Shown here: one piece after another, positions 17,486 to 26,604 of the stretch
How the letters are laid out: each line of letters begins with the position of its first letter
Position numbering within the stretch: the first letter of the stretch is position 1
Assembly: GCA_963702995.1 (NCBI GenBank)
Contig: OY969783.1
Location: forward strand, 2,418,001-2,482,000
Source: MFD04580-c1 sp963702995
GTDB lineage: Bacteria > Planctomycetota > Phycisphaerae > Tepidisphaerales > Tepidisphaeraceae
DNA length: 64,000 bases
Direction: 5' to 3'
Notes under the pieces: generated by a model
The model's database searches: none
What the model was told of the DNA's origin: nothing
Seen by the model: the letters and a program-made list of their open reading frames with translations, nothing else
Program-made: the position numbers and the translations under genes

Positions 17486-18796
17486 ATGTCCAAAGTGAAC
17501 GCCCCTCGGGGGACGGTAGACATCTTGCCGGCCGAGAGCGCCAAGTGGCAGGCGGTCGAGCGGATCGCGCGAGAGACGGCGGCCGCCTACCACTTCGCGG
17601 AGATCCGCACTCCGATTTTTGAGCACACGGAACTGTTCCACCGGGGCGTCGGCGAGCAGAGCGACATCGTTCACAAGGAGACATACACCTTTGACGACCG
17701 CGGCTTCCCGCCGGTCTCACTCACGCTGCGGCCGGAGGGGACTGCCGGCGTCGTCCGTGCCGCGATCGAAAGCGGCTCGCTGAACGACCAGGGCGCGCGC
17801 CTGAAGGTGTTCTACATCGGCCCGAACTTCCGGTATGAGAAGCCGCAGAAGGGGCGCCTCCGACAGCACCACCAGTTTGGCGTCGAGGCGTTTGGCGTCG
17901 CCGGCCCGGAGCAGGACGTGGAGTGCATCCTGCTTCAGATGGACTTCTACCGTCGTTGCGGCTTACGCGACCTGGAACTGCACGTGAACAGCCTCGGCGA
18001 TCGGGAAAGCAAGGCGCGCTACCGGGACGCGTTGGTGGCGTTCCTGTCGCCCCTGTCGGCGACGCTGAGTGGGGAGTCCCAGCGTCGGCTGAGCACGAAC
18101 CCGCTCCGCATCCTCGATAGTAAGGACGAGAAGGATCAAGCGGCCTGCGCGGCGGCCCCTCCCGCATCGGAAAGCCTCTCCGACCGAAGCCGCGCTCACT
18201 TCCAGCGCGTCCAGGAGCTTCTCACCGCGGCCGGCGTCGCATTCAAGTCCAGCGCGGGCCTGGTGCGGGGCTTCGACTACTACACCGAGACGCTCTGGGA
18301 GGTGACGGCGGGAGGCCTGGGCGCGCAGAACGCGATCGGCGGCGGCGGCCGGTATGACAACCTCGTCGAGCAGCTTGGCGGACGACCCACGCCGGGCGTC
18401 GGTTTCGGCAGTGGCCTGGAGCGGCTTCTGATCGCGTTGGAAGCCCAGGGCGTCCAAGTCCCTCTGCCGCCCAACCGACTGGTCTGGTTGGTCAGCCACG
18501 GGGACGCCGCTCGGGATTTTAATTGGAAGCTGCTCGCCGATCTCAGGGCCGCCGGGGTTCCGTCGGACATGGATGCCTCCGGCCGCTCCTTGAAAGCCCA
18601 GTTTAAGATGGCCGCCGGCGCGGATGCCGCGTGGTGCGTGACGGTCGGCGAGAACGAGCTGGCTTCGAACGCCGTCGTGCTGAAGAACATGGCCTCCCGC
18701 GACCAGACGACCGTGCCCCGGGAAGAGCTGATCGGGCGGCTGCTCGCGGCCCCGGTCACTCCGCCCAGCAGCGTGGTCCCGCCGGCGGAGCCTTGA
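17486..18796 (+). CDS. hisS: Histidyl-tRNA synthetase
   Basis: 436 residues from ATG 17486, the usual length for this class II enzyme, which charges tRNA-His with histidine. Features in order: N-terminal GTVDILPAES, motif 1 region with IRTPIFEHTELFHRGVGEQS, motif 2 FRYEKPQKGRLRQHHQFG, the histidine-binding LVRGFDYYTETLWEV, motif 3 region GVGFGSGLERL, and a C-terminal anticodon-binding domain (VWLVSHGDAARDFNWKLLAD). It sits 81 bases after tig, with the hairpin between them. Its stop is only 24 bases from the converging ClC gene. Confidence 0.96.
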   Translation: MSKVNAPRGTVDILPAESAKWQAVERIARETAAAYHFAEIRTPIFEHTELFHRGVGEQSDIVHKETYTFDDRGFPPVSLTLRPEGTAGVVRAAIESGSLNDQGARLKVFYIGPNFRYEKPQKGRLRQHHQFGVEAFGVAGPEQDVECILLQMDFYRRCGLRDLELHVNSLGDRESKARYRDALVAFLSPLSATLSGESQRRLSTNPLRILDSKDEKDQAACAAAPPASESLSDRSRAHFQRVQELLTAAGVAFKSSAGLVRGFDYYTETLWEVTAGGLGAQNAIGGGGRYDNLVEQLGGRPTPGVGFGSGLERLLIALEAQGVQVPLPPNRLVWLVSHGDAARDFNWKLLADLRAAGVPSDMDASGRSLKAQFKMAAGADAAWCVTVGENELASNAVVLKNMASRDQTTVPREELIGRLLAAPVTPPSSVVPPAEP

Positions 18797-18820
18797 GCAA
18801 GGCTGGCGCGGGAAGGATTG

Positions 18821-20809
18821 TCAGCTTCCGTTGGCGGCCGCGACCGGTAAGCGCGGGCGTCCGTAGTGCGTTGCTTCGGTCAGTCGGCGACGATGAGCCG
18901 ACAGCAGGTCGCTCCGGGTGAGCATGCCGACGACGTGGCCTGGCTTCCCCCGCTCGATCACCGGCAGGCGGCCGATGTCGTGGTTGACCATATGATCGGC
19001 CGCGGCGCGGAGCGTGGCGTCGGCGTAAACAACGATCGGCGGGCGCGTGACCAGTTCCATCACCTTGAGTGTGTCGGCCCGGGCCGGGTCGAGCAGGTCG
19101 CGCCGGGTGACGACGCCGGTCACCACATCGGCCGCGTCAACCACGGGGAACCCCTGGTGCCGCGTCCCTTTCGCCCCGGTCGCGACCCAGGCGCGAACCT
19201 CGCCCAGCGTCCGATCGCCCTTTAGCGTGACGGGTGATCGGGCGGCAACTTCAAAAACCAGCACCTGATCGAGGAAATCCGCGCCATACTCGGCTGGGAC
19301 GCGGACGCCGCGCCGGGCGATCTTCTCCGTCATGATCGTGTTGCGCATCAGCAGGCACGACACGCCGAAAGAGGCGGTACACCCGCCCAGGAGCGGAAGA
19401 AGCCCCATCGGCTGGAGTGTTGTTTCGAACGCGAAGACAACCGAGGCGAGCAGCGCTCGTGAGGCCCCGGCGAACATCGCCGCCATGCCCACCAGCGCGG
19501 CGACACGCACATCGACCCCCGCATGCGGCATTGCCGCCTGGGCCGCCGTTCCCAGCAGCGCGCCCAGGCCACCGCCCAGGGTGAAGAGCGGGGCGAGCGT
19601 CCCGCCGGATGTGCCGCTGCCCAACGAGATCGACCAGGAGATGAACTTCATCAGGCAGAGGAACGCGATGAAGCCGATCCCCAGCCGCCCGGAGAGGACG
19701 TCGGAGATGTTGTCGTAGCCCACGCCCAGCGTGCGCGGGGCGATGTAACCGCATACCCCGACGGCGATCGCCCCGATCGCGGGCCACCACATCCAGTGGA
19801 TCGGGAGCCGCTCGAACGCGTCCTCAACAAGGTAGACGACCCGTGTCACGCCGACCGACGCGACGCCGACGAGCGCGCCCAGCGCGACATAGATCGCCAG
19901 CGCGCCGCCCGCGGGTTGCGTGATGTCTGTCATCGCGAAGACGGGGGCGGCCGAGTGCTCCAGGAGTGATCTGACGGCCGCCGCCGTTGATGCGGCGAGC
20001 GCGACGGGGATGACCGATCGCGGCCGCAGCTCGAACAGCAGCAGCTCGATCGCCAGAAGCAGAGCCGAGACGGGGCTGCCGAACGTGGCGGCCATGCCCG
20101 CCGCCGCGCCGGCGGCCAGAAGCGTTTTGCGTTCCGAGGCGGTGGTTGACAGGATCTGCCCGATCACCGATCCGAGCGCACCGCCGGTCGCGATGATGGG
20201 CCCCTCCGCGCCAAAAGGCCCGCCGGTGCCGATCGAGATGGCGGAGCTGATCGGTTTCAGCCAGGTCATCCGCGCCGGGATGCGGCTCCCATGCAGCAGC
20301 ACCTGCTCCATCGCTTCGGGGATGCCATGCCCGCGGATCGCCTTGGAGCCGTATCGAGCCATGACGCCGACGACGATCGCCCCGGCCACCGGGACCCACA
20401 GCACTCCGATGCCAAGATGGTTCTCCGCCGGAGAAACGCTCTGGATGGAGAAGCGGCCATAGAACGAGAAGTTGGTAACGAGCGCGATCAGTCTCACCAG
20501 CCCCTGCGCGATGAAGGCGGCCGCGATCGCAAGGAGGGTCGAAACCGCGGCGAGCATGACAACCCGCCCATCGACCAGTGACGGCACGGCCGGCACGTTG
20601 AGTTCCCGTAGGGTCGGCCCCAGAGAGACTGCGACCGGGAGCCCCTCCGTTGTTGACGCATTCTCCACCGCGTGGGGGATGGGCGCCCGGGTATCCCCCG
20701 TGCCCACGTCAGCGCGAGCGTCAGTTTGCGTGTAGGTTTTGGGGTCGGTGTCGGGGCGGCGCGTCGAGTGGTCAGCGCCGTTGACGCCATCTGGGCTTGG
20801 GTCGGGCAT
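18821..20809 (-). CDS. ClC-family chloride channel/transporter with C-terminal CBS pair
   Basis: 662 residues from ATG 20809, with AGGAGG just upstream. After about 75 polar residues come 10-12 hydrophobic segments of the ClC fold with its selectivity motifs: GHGIPEAM, GPFGAEGPIIATGG (the G-x-E-G-P segment with the gating Glu) and SLGSGTSGGTLAPLF. The last 130 residues hold two CBS domains (RHQGFPVVDAADVVTGVVTR and IGRLPVIERGKPGHVVGMLT), which usually sense adenine nucleotides. The protein moves chloride, possibly with protons, across the inner membrane. The marR gene ends 19 bases upstream, so the two form an operon. Confidence 0.92.
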   Translation of the reverse strand: MPDPSPDGVNGADHSTRRPDTDPKTYTQTDARADVGTGDTRAPIPHAVENASTTEGLPVAVSLGPTLRELNVPAVPSLVDGRVVMLAAVSTLLAIAAAFIAQGLVRLIALVTNFSFYGRFSIQSVSPAENHLGIGVLWVPVAGAIVVGVMARYGSKAIRGHGIPEAMEQVLLHGSRIPARMTWLKPISSAISIGTGGPFGAEGPIIATGGALGSVIGQILSTTASERKTLLAAGAAAGMAATFGSPVSALLLAIELLLFELRPRSVIPVALAASTAAAVRSLLEHSAAPVFAMTDITQPAGGALAIYVALGALVGVASVGVTRVVYLVEDAFERLPIHWMWWPAIGAIAVGVCGYIAPRTLGVGYDNISDVLSGRLGIGFIAFLCLMKFISWSISLGSGTSGGTLAPLFTLGGGLGALLGTAAQAAMPHAGVDVRVAALVGMAAMFAGASRALLASVVFAFETTLQPMGLLPLLGGCTASFGVSCLLMRNTIMTEKIARRGVRVPAEYGADFLDQVLVFEVAARSPVTLKGDRTLGEVRAWVATGAKGTRHQGFPVVDAADVVTGVVTRRDLLDPARADTLKVMELVTRPPIVVYADATLRAAADHMVNHDIGRLPVIERGKPGHVVGMLTRSDLLSAHRRRLTEATHYGRPRLPVAAANGS

Positions 20810-20828
20810 GGACCTCCTGCTAAATCAT

Positions 20829-21410
20829 TCAAAGCCGCCGTCTGGGCTTTGCCTTGGCCCCCCCTTTCTTGCTGTCGCCGTTCTCCCCGGAACGGCCTGG
20901 GGTGGCGATCTCCTCGAGGAACATCGGCGGCGGCTCGTCGGAGCCGTACATCCGCTCGACCACAACCTGGAGCAGACGCGCCAGCTCCGCCAGCGAGCGC
21001 TTGGGCATGTGGTCCAGCGCGGCGATCAACCGGTCCTGGGCGGCCCCGGGCGCCTTGCGAAGCAGCGAATGGGCGGCGGGAGTGAGGCTCAGCTCCACCC
21101 GTCGCGCGTCGGTGCGGGCGCGGCCGCGAGTTACCAGTCCCGCGTCCACCAGGCGCTGCACGACGACCGACGCGGAGCTTTGGTGCGTCCGGGTCCGCTG
21201 CGCGAGCTCGTTCAGCGAGAGCTTGGGGCCGCCGCGCAGCTTCTGAAGGACGAAGAGCTGCGCGCCGCTCAGGCCGACTTCCTTCTCCGCCCGGCGCGAC
21301 GAGGACCGAAGGACGGCGACGATGCGCCGGATGGAGTCGAGTACCGACTGCGTGCTATCCACCGCGGCGCCGTCAAGCCCAGTCCGCACCGCTGTTTTCG
21401 AGTCTGACAT
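20829..21410 (-). CDS. MarR-family transcriptional regulator
   Basis: 193 residues from ATG 21410. A winged helix-turn-helix of MarR type is clear: LSGAQLFVLQKLRGGPKLSL, LAQRTRTHQSSASVVVQRLV (recognition helix) and GLVTRGRARTDARRVELSLT (wing with the DxR signature). The last 25 residues are a basic tail (KKGGAKAKPRRRL) that may add DNA contact. It is the first gene of a two-gene unit with the ClC channel and probably controls that operon. TATAAT overlaps its start codon, and the region upstream is AT-rich. No Shine-Dalgarno is evident. Confidence 0.88.
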   Translation of the reverse strand: MSDSKTAVRTGLDGAAVDSTQSVLDSIRRIVAVLRSSSRRAEKEVGLSGAQLFVLQKLRGGPKLSLNELAQRTRTHQSSASVVVQRLVDAGLVTRGRARTDARRVELSLTPAAHSLLRKAPGAAQDRLIAALDHMPKRSLAELARLLQVVVERMYGSDEPPPMFLEEIATPGRSGENGDSKKGGAKAKPRRRL

Positions 21411-21665
21411 TATATGGATACCAATGTAATTTGCCTACGGAAAGAACGAGTCTATTTTGTTCAAAACATTGCTGTCAAGGATTGGCAAGTTTTTACGCAT
21501 CTCCCTTTGTCGATCATTTGCTGGATTCGATGCCCGCCTTCTACCTCCAATCCCGCGGATACGGAGCGGCATTAATTCAACGCTCTCCCGCTTCCGATGC
21601 CCGGGTGACGGCTCGACCCGCAACGGCGCCACGGGTATCGTGCCGCGATTCACATCGAGGAACTT

Positions 21666-23084
21666 ATGAGACAGACGAGCGACGCCTTGGCAGCCGACGG
21701 AGCGTCAACACGGGCGGCGGCGGGGCCGAGCGCCGGGGCCGCGGCGCTGGCCGATGAGCCGTTGCTCCTCAGTTACCCGGCTGCCGGGTCGATCAATGCC
21801 GGGCGGTGGATGGTGCTGCTGGCCGCCTTCCTTGGATGGATGTTCGACGGGCTGGAGATGGGCATCTTCCCGCTCATCGCCCGGCCGGCGCTGGAGAGCA
21901 TGCTCTCGGCCAACTTCGCCCACATCCCCGACGCCGCCGTCCGGGCCGCGGCGCTCGGCGACGAGATCAAGCACTGGCATGGGATCATCGATGCACTATT
22001 CCTCCTCGGCGCCGCGAGCGGCGGGCTGGTCTTCGGCTGGCTCGGCGACAAGCTGGGGCGCGTCCGGGCGATGAGCCTGAGCATCCTGATTTATTCGCTA
22101 TTTACCGGTTTTTGCTACTTTGCTCAAACGCCGACTCAGATCGGCTTCCTTCGATTTATCTCGGCGATCGGCATGGGGGGCGAATGGTCGCTCGGCGTCG
22201 CGCTGGTGATGGAAGTGTGGGACGCGAAGCACCGGCCCATGCTTGCCGGCCTGATCGGCGCCGCCTCCAACGTCGGCTTCGCGATCATCGGCGTCGCCGG
22301 GATGTTCATCTCGGTCACCCCGTCGAGCTGGCGATGGGTCATGCTGACCGGCGCGCTCCCCGCGATCCTGACGTTCGTCATTCGGATCTTCGTACCGGAA
22401 TCCGAGAAGTGGCGCGACTCCCAGAAGCAAGCCCCGTCGCGGCCGCTGACGGAGCTATTCGCCGGGAAGCTCACCGGCGTCACGCTGCTGGCCATCGTCT
22501 TCGCGTCGATCGCGTTGATCGGCTCGTGGGGGGCGGTGCAGAAGATCCCGGCATGGGTTTCGGGCGAGTTGGTGGGTGGCAAGGCCCCAGCCGCGAAAGC
22601 GACGGCGCAAGTCGCCTCGGCGTGCGGGGCGATTGTGGGGTGCCTGATCGCGCCGATGGTCGGCGCGTGGCTCGGACGGCGGGTCGCTTACTTTGGGCTC
22701 TGCCTGCTGTCGCTGATCGCCTGCCAGGTGTTGTTTGGCGGCCCGACCAAGCTCGCGGCGATGTTCCCGTGGCTGCTCGGCGGGTTCAAAGACTTCAATT
22801 CGACGTTCCTGTGCATGGTCTTCGTGACCGGAGCGGCGACGGCCGCGTTCTACGGCTGGTTGCCACTCTATCTTCCGGAGCTCTTCCCGACGCGCGTCCG
22901 AGCGACCGCGCAGGGGATCGCCTACAACGCCGGCCGCATCATGGCCGCCGGCGGCGCCCTGTGGGGCGGCGCCCTGGGCGGCAGCTACGCCCGGATGGGC
23001 TCGATCGTCTCCCTGGTCTACATCCTGGGCATGGCCCTGATCTGGCTAGCCCCAGAGACAAAAGGCCGGCCGCTCCCCGAATAG
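21666..23084 (+). CDS. MFS transporter of the sugar/organic acid (sialate-like) type
   Basis: 472 residues from ATG 21666, with GAGGAAC upstream. After about 45 Ala-rich residues, twelve hydrophobic helices start at WMVLLAAFLGWMFDGLEMGI. The loop 2-3 MFS signature reads GWLGDKLGRVRAMS, and helix 4 has GFLRFISAIGMGGEWSLGVA, typical of the NanT/aromatic acid symporter group; a second-half signature is FPTRVRATAQGIAYNAGRI. It imports or exports a small carbohydrate or carboxylate; the substrate cannot be read from the sequence. It converges on the Gfo/Idh oxidoreductase gene, a combination that would suit uptake plus oxidation of a sugar derivative, although the two are not an operon. Confidence 0.88.
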   Translation: MRQTSDALAADGASTRAAAGPSAGAAALADEPLLLSYPAAGSINAGRWMVLLAAFLGWMFDGLEMGIFPLIARPALESMLSANFAHIPDAAVRAAALGDEIKHWHGIIDALFLLGAASGGLVFGWLGDKLGRVRAMSLSILIYSLFTGFCYFAQTPTQIGFLRFISAIGMGGEWSLGVALVMEVWDAKHRPMLAGLIGAASNVGFAIIGVAGMFISVTPSSWRWVMLTGALPAILTFVIRIFVPESEKWRDSQKQAPSRPLTELFAGKLTGVTLLAIVFASIALIGSWGAVQKIPAWVSGELVGGKAPAAKATAQVASACGAIVGCLIAPMVGAWLGRRVAYFGLCLLSLIACQVLFGGPTKLAAMFPWLLGGFKDFNSTFLCMVFVTGAATAAFYGWLPLYLPELFPTRVRATAQGIAYNAGRIMAAGGALWGGALGGSYARMGSIVSLVYILGMALIWLAPETKGRPLPE

Positions 23085-23087
23085 GGA

Positions 23088-23235
23088 GCTGAAATGCTGA
23101 ATGCTGAACGATGAATGCTGAACGCTGAATGCTGAATGCTGAATGCTGAATGAAGAAAGAGTCGGAGGTACACCTTCCCGTCTTTCATTCAGCATTCAGC
23201 ATTTCAGAATCCAGCATTTCAGAATCCAGCATTTC
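23088..23235. repeat. Heptameric GCTGAAT repeats with an inverted counterpart
   Basis: The left block (23088-23151) repeats the 7-base unit GCTGAAT with variants; the right block (23185-23235) carries the complement, ATTCAGC-type units. The blocks can pair into a long imperfect hairpin around a spacer of about 33 bases. It sits exactly between two converging genes, so a role as two-way terminator is plausible. Confidence 0.75.
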
Positions 23236-24297
23236 CTACCCCACTTCGACGGGCGCTCCGTCGTTTTTCGCGGATTTGTAGAGGGCGGAGATGATCGCGA
23301 TGGACTTTCGGCCCTCGGCGCCGCTGGTTTCGGCTTCTTCGCCGCGGCCCCAGTGCTCGAGGATCGACTGGATGTTCGCGGTGTGGAGCTCCAGGCCGAT
23401 GTCACTGGCCGCGCCAGCGCCGCGGGTCTGGGCGGCCGCCACTTCGTTGATCCGGTCCTGGAGTTCTTTGTCGGCCGGCGTCTCGTCGCGGAACTTGTAC
23501 ATCTTCAGGCCGCTTTCGCTCACGGCGGTCCCGTTCTCACCGCCGATCTCGATCCGAACGGCCGAGCCGGGGTACATGGCGGTCGAACCGACGATCGTCC
23601 CGAACGCGCCGCTGGCGAAGCGGACGCTCGCGGTGAGGGTGTCCTCCACTTCGATCTTCGCATGAATCCGGCTGGCCGCGAACGCGCTGACGCGGGTGAT
23701 CGGCCCCGCGACCCATTGGAGAAGGTCGATCGCGTGGACCGACTGGTTCATGATCGCCCCGCCGCCGTCCAGCGCCCACGTGCCGCGCCAGCCGCCGGCG
23801 GCGTAATATTCGTCCGTCCGGTACCAGGGGGTGAAACAGCCCGCCCAGGCGATGCGGCCGAAGCGATTTGCGGCGGCCGCCTCCCGCAGCGCCAGGTTCG
23901 CCGCGCTCCAGCGGTTCTGGCTGATGTAGGCCAGCTTCACGTTGTGCCGCTTCGCGGTGGCGAGCATCCGGTCGATCTTCTCAAGCTGGATCTCGATCGG
24001 CTTCTCGACGATGACGTTCACGCCGGCTTCCATCGCCATCAGCGCCGGCTGCATGTGAACGCCGCTGGGCGTGGCGATATTCACCACGTCAAGCTGCTCC
24101 CTGGCGTGCATCTCCGCTTGATCTTTGTAGATGGGCACGCCGGTGACGTTGTGCTTCTCCAAAGTCTCGCGCGCCCGATCGGGGTTCAGGTCGCAGACGG
24201 CGACCAGTTTCGTGTTCGGGAGTTGCGTCAGGACGCGGACGTGCGTCTGGCCGACCATGCTCGTCCCGATCACCGCACATCGCCATTGCTTTGCCAT
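23236..24297 (-). CDS. Gfo/Idh/MocA-family NAD(P)-dependent oxidoreductase
   Basis: 353 residues from ATG 24297, chosen because GGAGG lies just upstream and the family sequence begins there (MAKQWRCAVIGTSMVGQTH), although the frame is open further. The Rossmann fold has VIGTSMVGQTH and VAVCDLNPDRARE; the family signature EKPIEI gives the conserved Lys, and HAIDLLQWVAGPI supplies the usual His/Asp pair. The C-terminal part is the Gfo/Idh alpha/beta sheet domain. It oxidises or reduces a sugar or inositol derivative in the cytosol, possibly (no signal peptide is seen). It converges with the MFS transporter gene. Confidence 0.9.
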   Translation of the reverse strand: MAKQWRCAVIGTSMVGQTHVRVLTQLPNTKLVAVCDLNPDRARETLEKHNVTGVPIYKDQAEMHAREQLDVVNIATPSGVHMQPALMAMEAGVNVIVEKPIEIQLEKIDRMLATAKRHNVKLAYISQNRWSAANLALREAAAANRFGRIAWAGCFTPWYRTDEYYAAGGWRGTWALDGGGAIMNQSVHAIDLLQWVAGPITRVSAFAASRIHAKIEVEDTLTASVRFASGAFGTIVGSTAMYPGSAVRIEIGGENGTAVSESGLKMYKFRDETPADKELQDRINEVAAAQTRGAGAASDIGLELHTANIQSILEHWGRGEEAETSGAEGRKSIAIISALYKSAKNDGAPVEVG

Positions 24298-24547
24298 CCG
24301 CAAGCCTCCACAAGTCACGAGACTAATTCGATGTTGACCGACCCCATCATCGCGGCCGCCAGGTGCCTGGCCTTGCCCAACCATCGCCCGCCATTTCTTG
24401 ATGTGCTTGGCGACCCCGCACTCGCAAAAGGATGCAGGAGAGCTCGCTGAATTGCAACACGCGTCTGGCAGCGTCCAGGCTAGCGATCATTGGGAACAAA
24501 AATCTTCCGGGTTCCCGTCCGACGCGCTGACGTATATTGTTGCCACG

Positions 24548-24775
24548 ATGCTTGACGACCCTTCAGCCCCGTCGCGTCACCGGATGCGGAACGTCCTGAA
24601 CACGATCGCACTCGCCGTGGCCGTGCTCAAGCGCGAGAAAGACCCCGGCTCTCGGATGCAGTGGGTGGACGACATCGAAAAAGCGGCCAACGAGGGGCTG
24701 GACATCATTGAGGCCTGCTGCCCCGAAGACGAGCTCGCCGAGTCAGGCGATCCCGGGGTAAATCAGCCCGCCTGA
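24548..24775 (+). CDS. Small helical protein resembling a histidine kinase dimerisation domain
   Basis: 75 residues from ATG 24548; the frame is open further upstream, but the reading there is poor. The segment HRMRNVLNTIALAVAVLKRE followed by MQWVDDIEKAANEGLDIIE looks like the two-helix DHp bundle of a sensor kinase with its H-box His (HRMRN). No ATP-binding domain follows. It could be a phosphotransfer or kinase-binding protein, or an unrelated helical hairpin. It stands alone between the oxidoreductase gene and a gene-poor stretch. Confidence 0.5.
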   Translation: MLDDPSAPSRHRMRNVLNTIALAVAVLKREKDPGSRMQWVDDIEKAANEGLDIIEACCPEDELAESGDPGVNQPA

Positions 24776-25192
24776 TCGTTCCCAACCCTTCCGTCCGCCA
24801 AGGGCCCACCGCGGCGCGACCCGAAGACGCCTATGGAGGGCCCACTACAGCGTCGAACAGCGTAAAGCCTTGCCGCGAAGAGAAATTTGAAGCACGAAAT
24901 CAAGGAAGCTGAAAAGGGGACGAATCGGAAAAAATCCTCCTTCCGCATCCGCTTTCATCGGTTTTCTTTCTCTCCGCTTGGTCCTTTCCTCCAGATTTCT
25001 TGCTTCGGATTTTGCCTTCTTCGTTACGCCGCGATGTGCGAGGTAGCGCTGTAGTGTTCAAGCACCTCTGGAACGAGCGGCCGGTGCGCCCAACGGCGGC
25101 GTTGGCGGCCGCACACCGCACACGCCGGTGGAGGCACCGGCGGCACCTGCAATCTCAGCGGTGTCACCCGCGATCTCGCCTGAAGCGACTCA
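24776..25192. other. Intergenic region without recognisable content
   Basis: 417 bases between the small helical protein gene and the converging glycosyltransferase gene. AT-richer than its surroundings around 24890-25020. I see no gene, hairpin with T run, or repeat that recurs in the window. Confidence 0.4.
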
Positions 25193-26360
25193 CTAACTTT
25201 TGCGATCCATCGCCATGGCGTACCCCTCCAGCAACTCCGAAAGGTGGTGCTCGTACGCCAGGCGGGGGCGCAGGTGAAGGCAGGCCTCGGCGATCGCGCT
25301 CCGGTGACGCGGGATCATGAGCTTGGCCATCGCTTCGGCCAGCGCCACGACGTTGCCGGGGTCGCTTAGCACATAGCCGTGCGTCCCGCTCTCCATCACC
25401 TCGCAGGCGCCGTTGCGCACGGTGCTGATCACCGGCAACCCCATCGCCAGCGCCTCCAGGACGACCAGGCTGCACGGGTCGTGGCGGGTCGGCAGCACAA
25501 AGAAATCCGACAGACGATAATGCGGGTAAGGGTCGCTCGTCGGCCCGTGGAAACGTACCTGGTTGGTGACGCCTTCAGCGCGGGCCAGGGCCACGTAGCG
25601 CCCAACGCCACCCTTTCCGACCACATGGAGCATAAGCCGCGGATTGTTGATTCGCTCCACCGCCAGGATCGCTTCGCGAAGGCCCTTCCGTTCGAAATCC
25701 TGCACGATGATCAGCGCGTGAACCTGCGCCTTCGGATAGTCGGCCGCCAGGCTAGCGGCCGCCGCATCGCCGTCCGCTCGCTCGGGGTTGAATCGCGCGA
25801 GGTCTACCGCGTTGAACAGCTTGAACAGCCGCGAGTCGGGGATTGAAGGGAAATGGCGGCGGATCGTCTCCTTGACGTACCCCGAAAGGCAGAAGACGAC
25901 GGGTGAGGCGGCCGATTCAAGCAGCGACCGCTCGACCGTCGCAAAATAACGCCGCTTCCGGTTCACCCGGTTCGCCCAGCCGGCCAGCGTGCGGTGAAGG
26001 GCGCGGGCGTGCTTGGCATGGCCGGACTCGATCGCCTCCGCGGCCAGCCCCGCATGCGGATGGTACACGTCGCACCGCCGGACCGGCAGCATCGCGTGGA
26101 CGATGTCGTACCGCCGTTCGCCCAGGTGGGCGTCGAGCGAGCCCAGGTAAGAGCGATACCGTCCGAGCCGCGTCGCCCCGTGGGCGAGCAGTGAGACGTT
26201 TTCGACATTCGGCCAGCCGCCCGGCCGCCGGGCCAAACTCCGAGGCCAGCAGCGACACCGCATGACCCTGGCCGCCAAGCGCCCGGGCCAGGTCGATCGT
26301 GTACCGCTCGGCGCCGCCTCGCGCGGGGTCGGCCTTGAGAATGGCGAGAGCGACGTTCAA
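25193..26360 (-). CDS. GT4-family glycosyltransferase, frameshifted near its N-terminus
   Basis: About 389 residues if read across a one-base shift between about 26250 and 26215. The N-terminal frame starts at TTG 26360 with NVALAILKADPARGGAERY, DLARALGGQGHAVSLLASEF, the Gly-rich acceptor-side signature of GT4 enzymes. The C-terminal frame continues from ENVSLLAHGATRLGRYRSYL and contains the donor-binding region: LFNAVDLARF, HVVGKGGVGRYVALAR, and the EX7E-type stretch DPCSLVVLEALAMGLPVIST. Such enzymes move a sugar from a nucleotide sugar to a lipid or polysaccharide precursor. The upstream gene on the same strand (MATE) ends about 240 bases away, beyond a palindromic repeat. Taken as genuine but carrying an indel; decay cannot be excluded. 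Confidence 0.8.
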
Positions 26361-26462
26361 GCCCGTAGTTGTATCGCGTTCGACATGCCTGCGAAACAGA
26401 AGCTTCGATTGAAGGCAGTCGCGGGCCCGGCCGTCCCATTTGGCCGGCCGCCCGCGCGACGC

Positions 26463-26545
26463 AGAGAGCGACCGGGGCATTCCGCGGGAGCGCCGACGTC
26501 CCCGTCGGCCTGTCACGCCGAGCCGACGAGGACGTCGGCGTTCCC
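26463..26545. repeat. Dispersed palindromic repeat, family A copy 1
   Basis: Arms CGCCGACGTCCCCGTCGGC (26491-26509) and GCCGACGAGGACGTCGGCG (26522-26540), then TTCCC. The left flank GCGACCGGGGCA is also found (reverse complement) beside the copy at 55613-55671, so the element is longer than the hairpin itself. Other copies are at 56606-56664 and 63479-63527. Confidence 0.8.
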
Positions 26546-26604
26546 GTAACCCATCAACAAGCGATATAAATGGGCCGTCGCCGTCGAGCCGAGGGATGGT
26601 CGCG

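Noticed and set aside
15698..17674. 658-residue minus-strand frame over the trigger factor gene
   Set aside because: Antisense shadow; leucine/arginine-rich and without family features, while the plus strand gives an unmistakable trigger factor.
21806..23092. 428-residue frame in parallel with the MFS gene
   Set aside because: Arg/Pro-rich shadow of a clear twelve-helix transporter in another frame.
24900..25121. 73-residue minus-strand open frame in the intergenic region
   Set aside because: Low-complexity Lys/Arg/Ser sequence without ribosome binding site or recognisable features.
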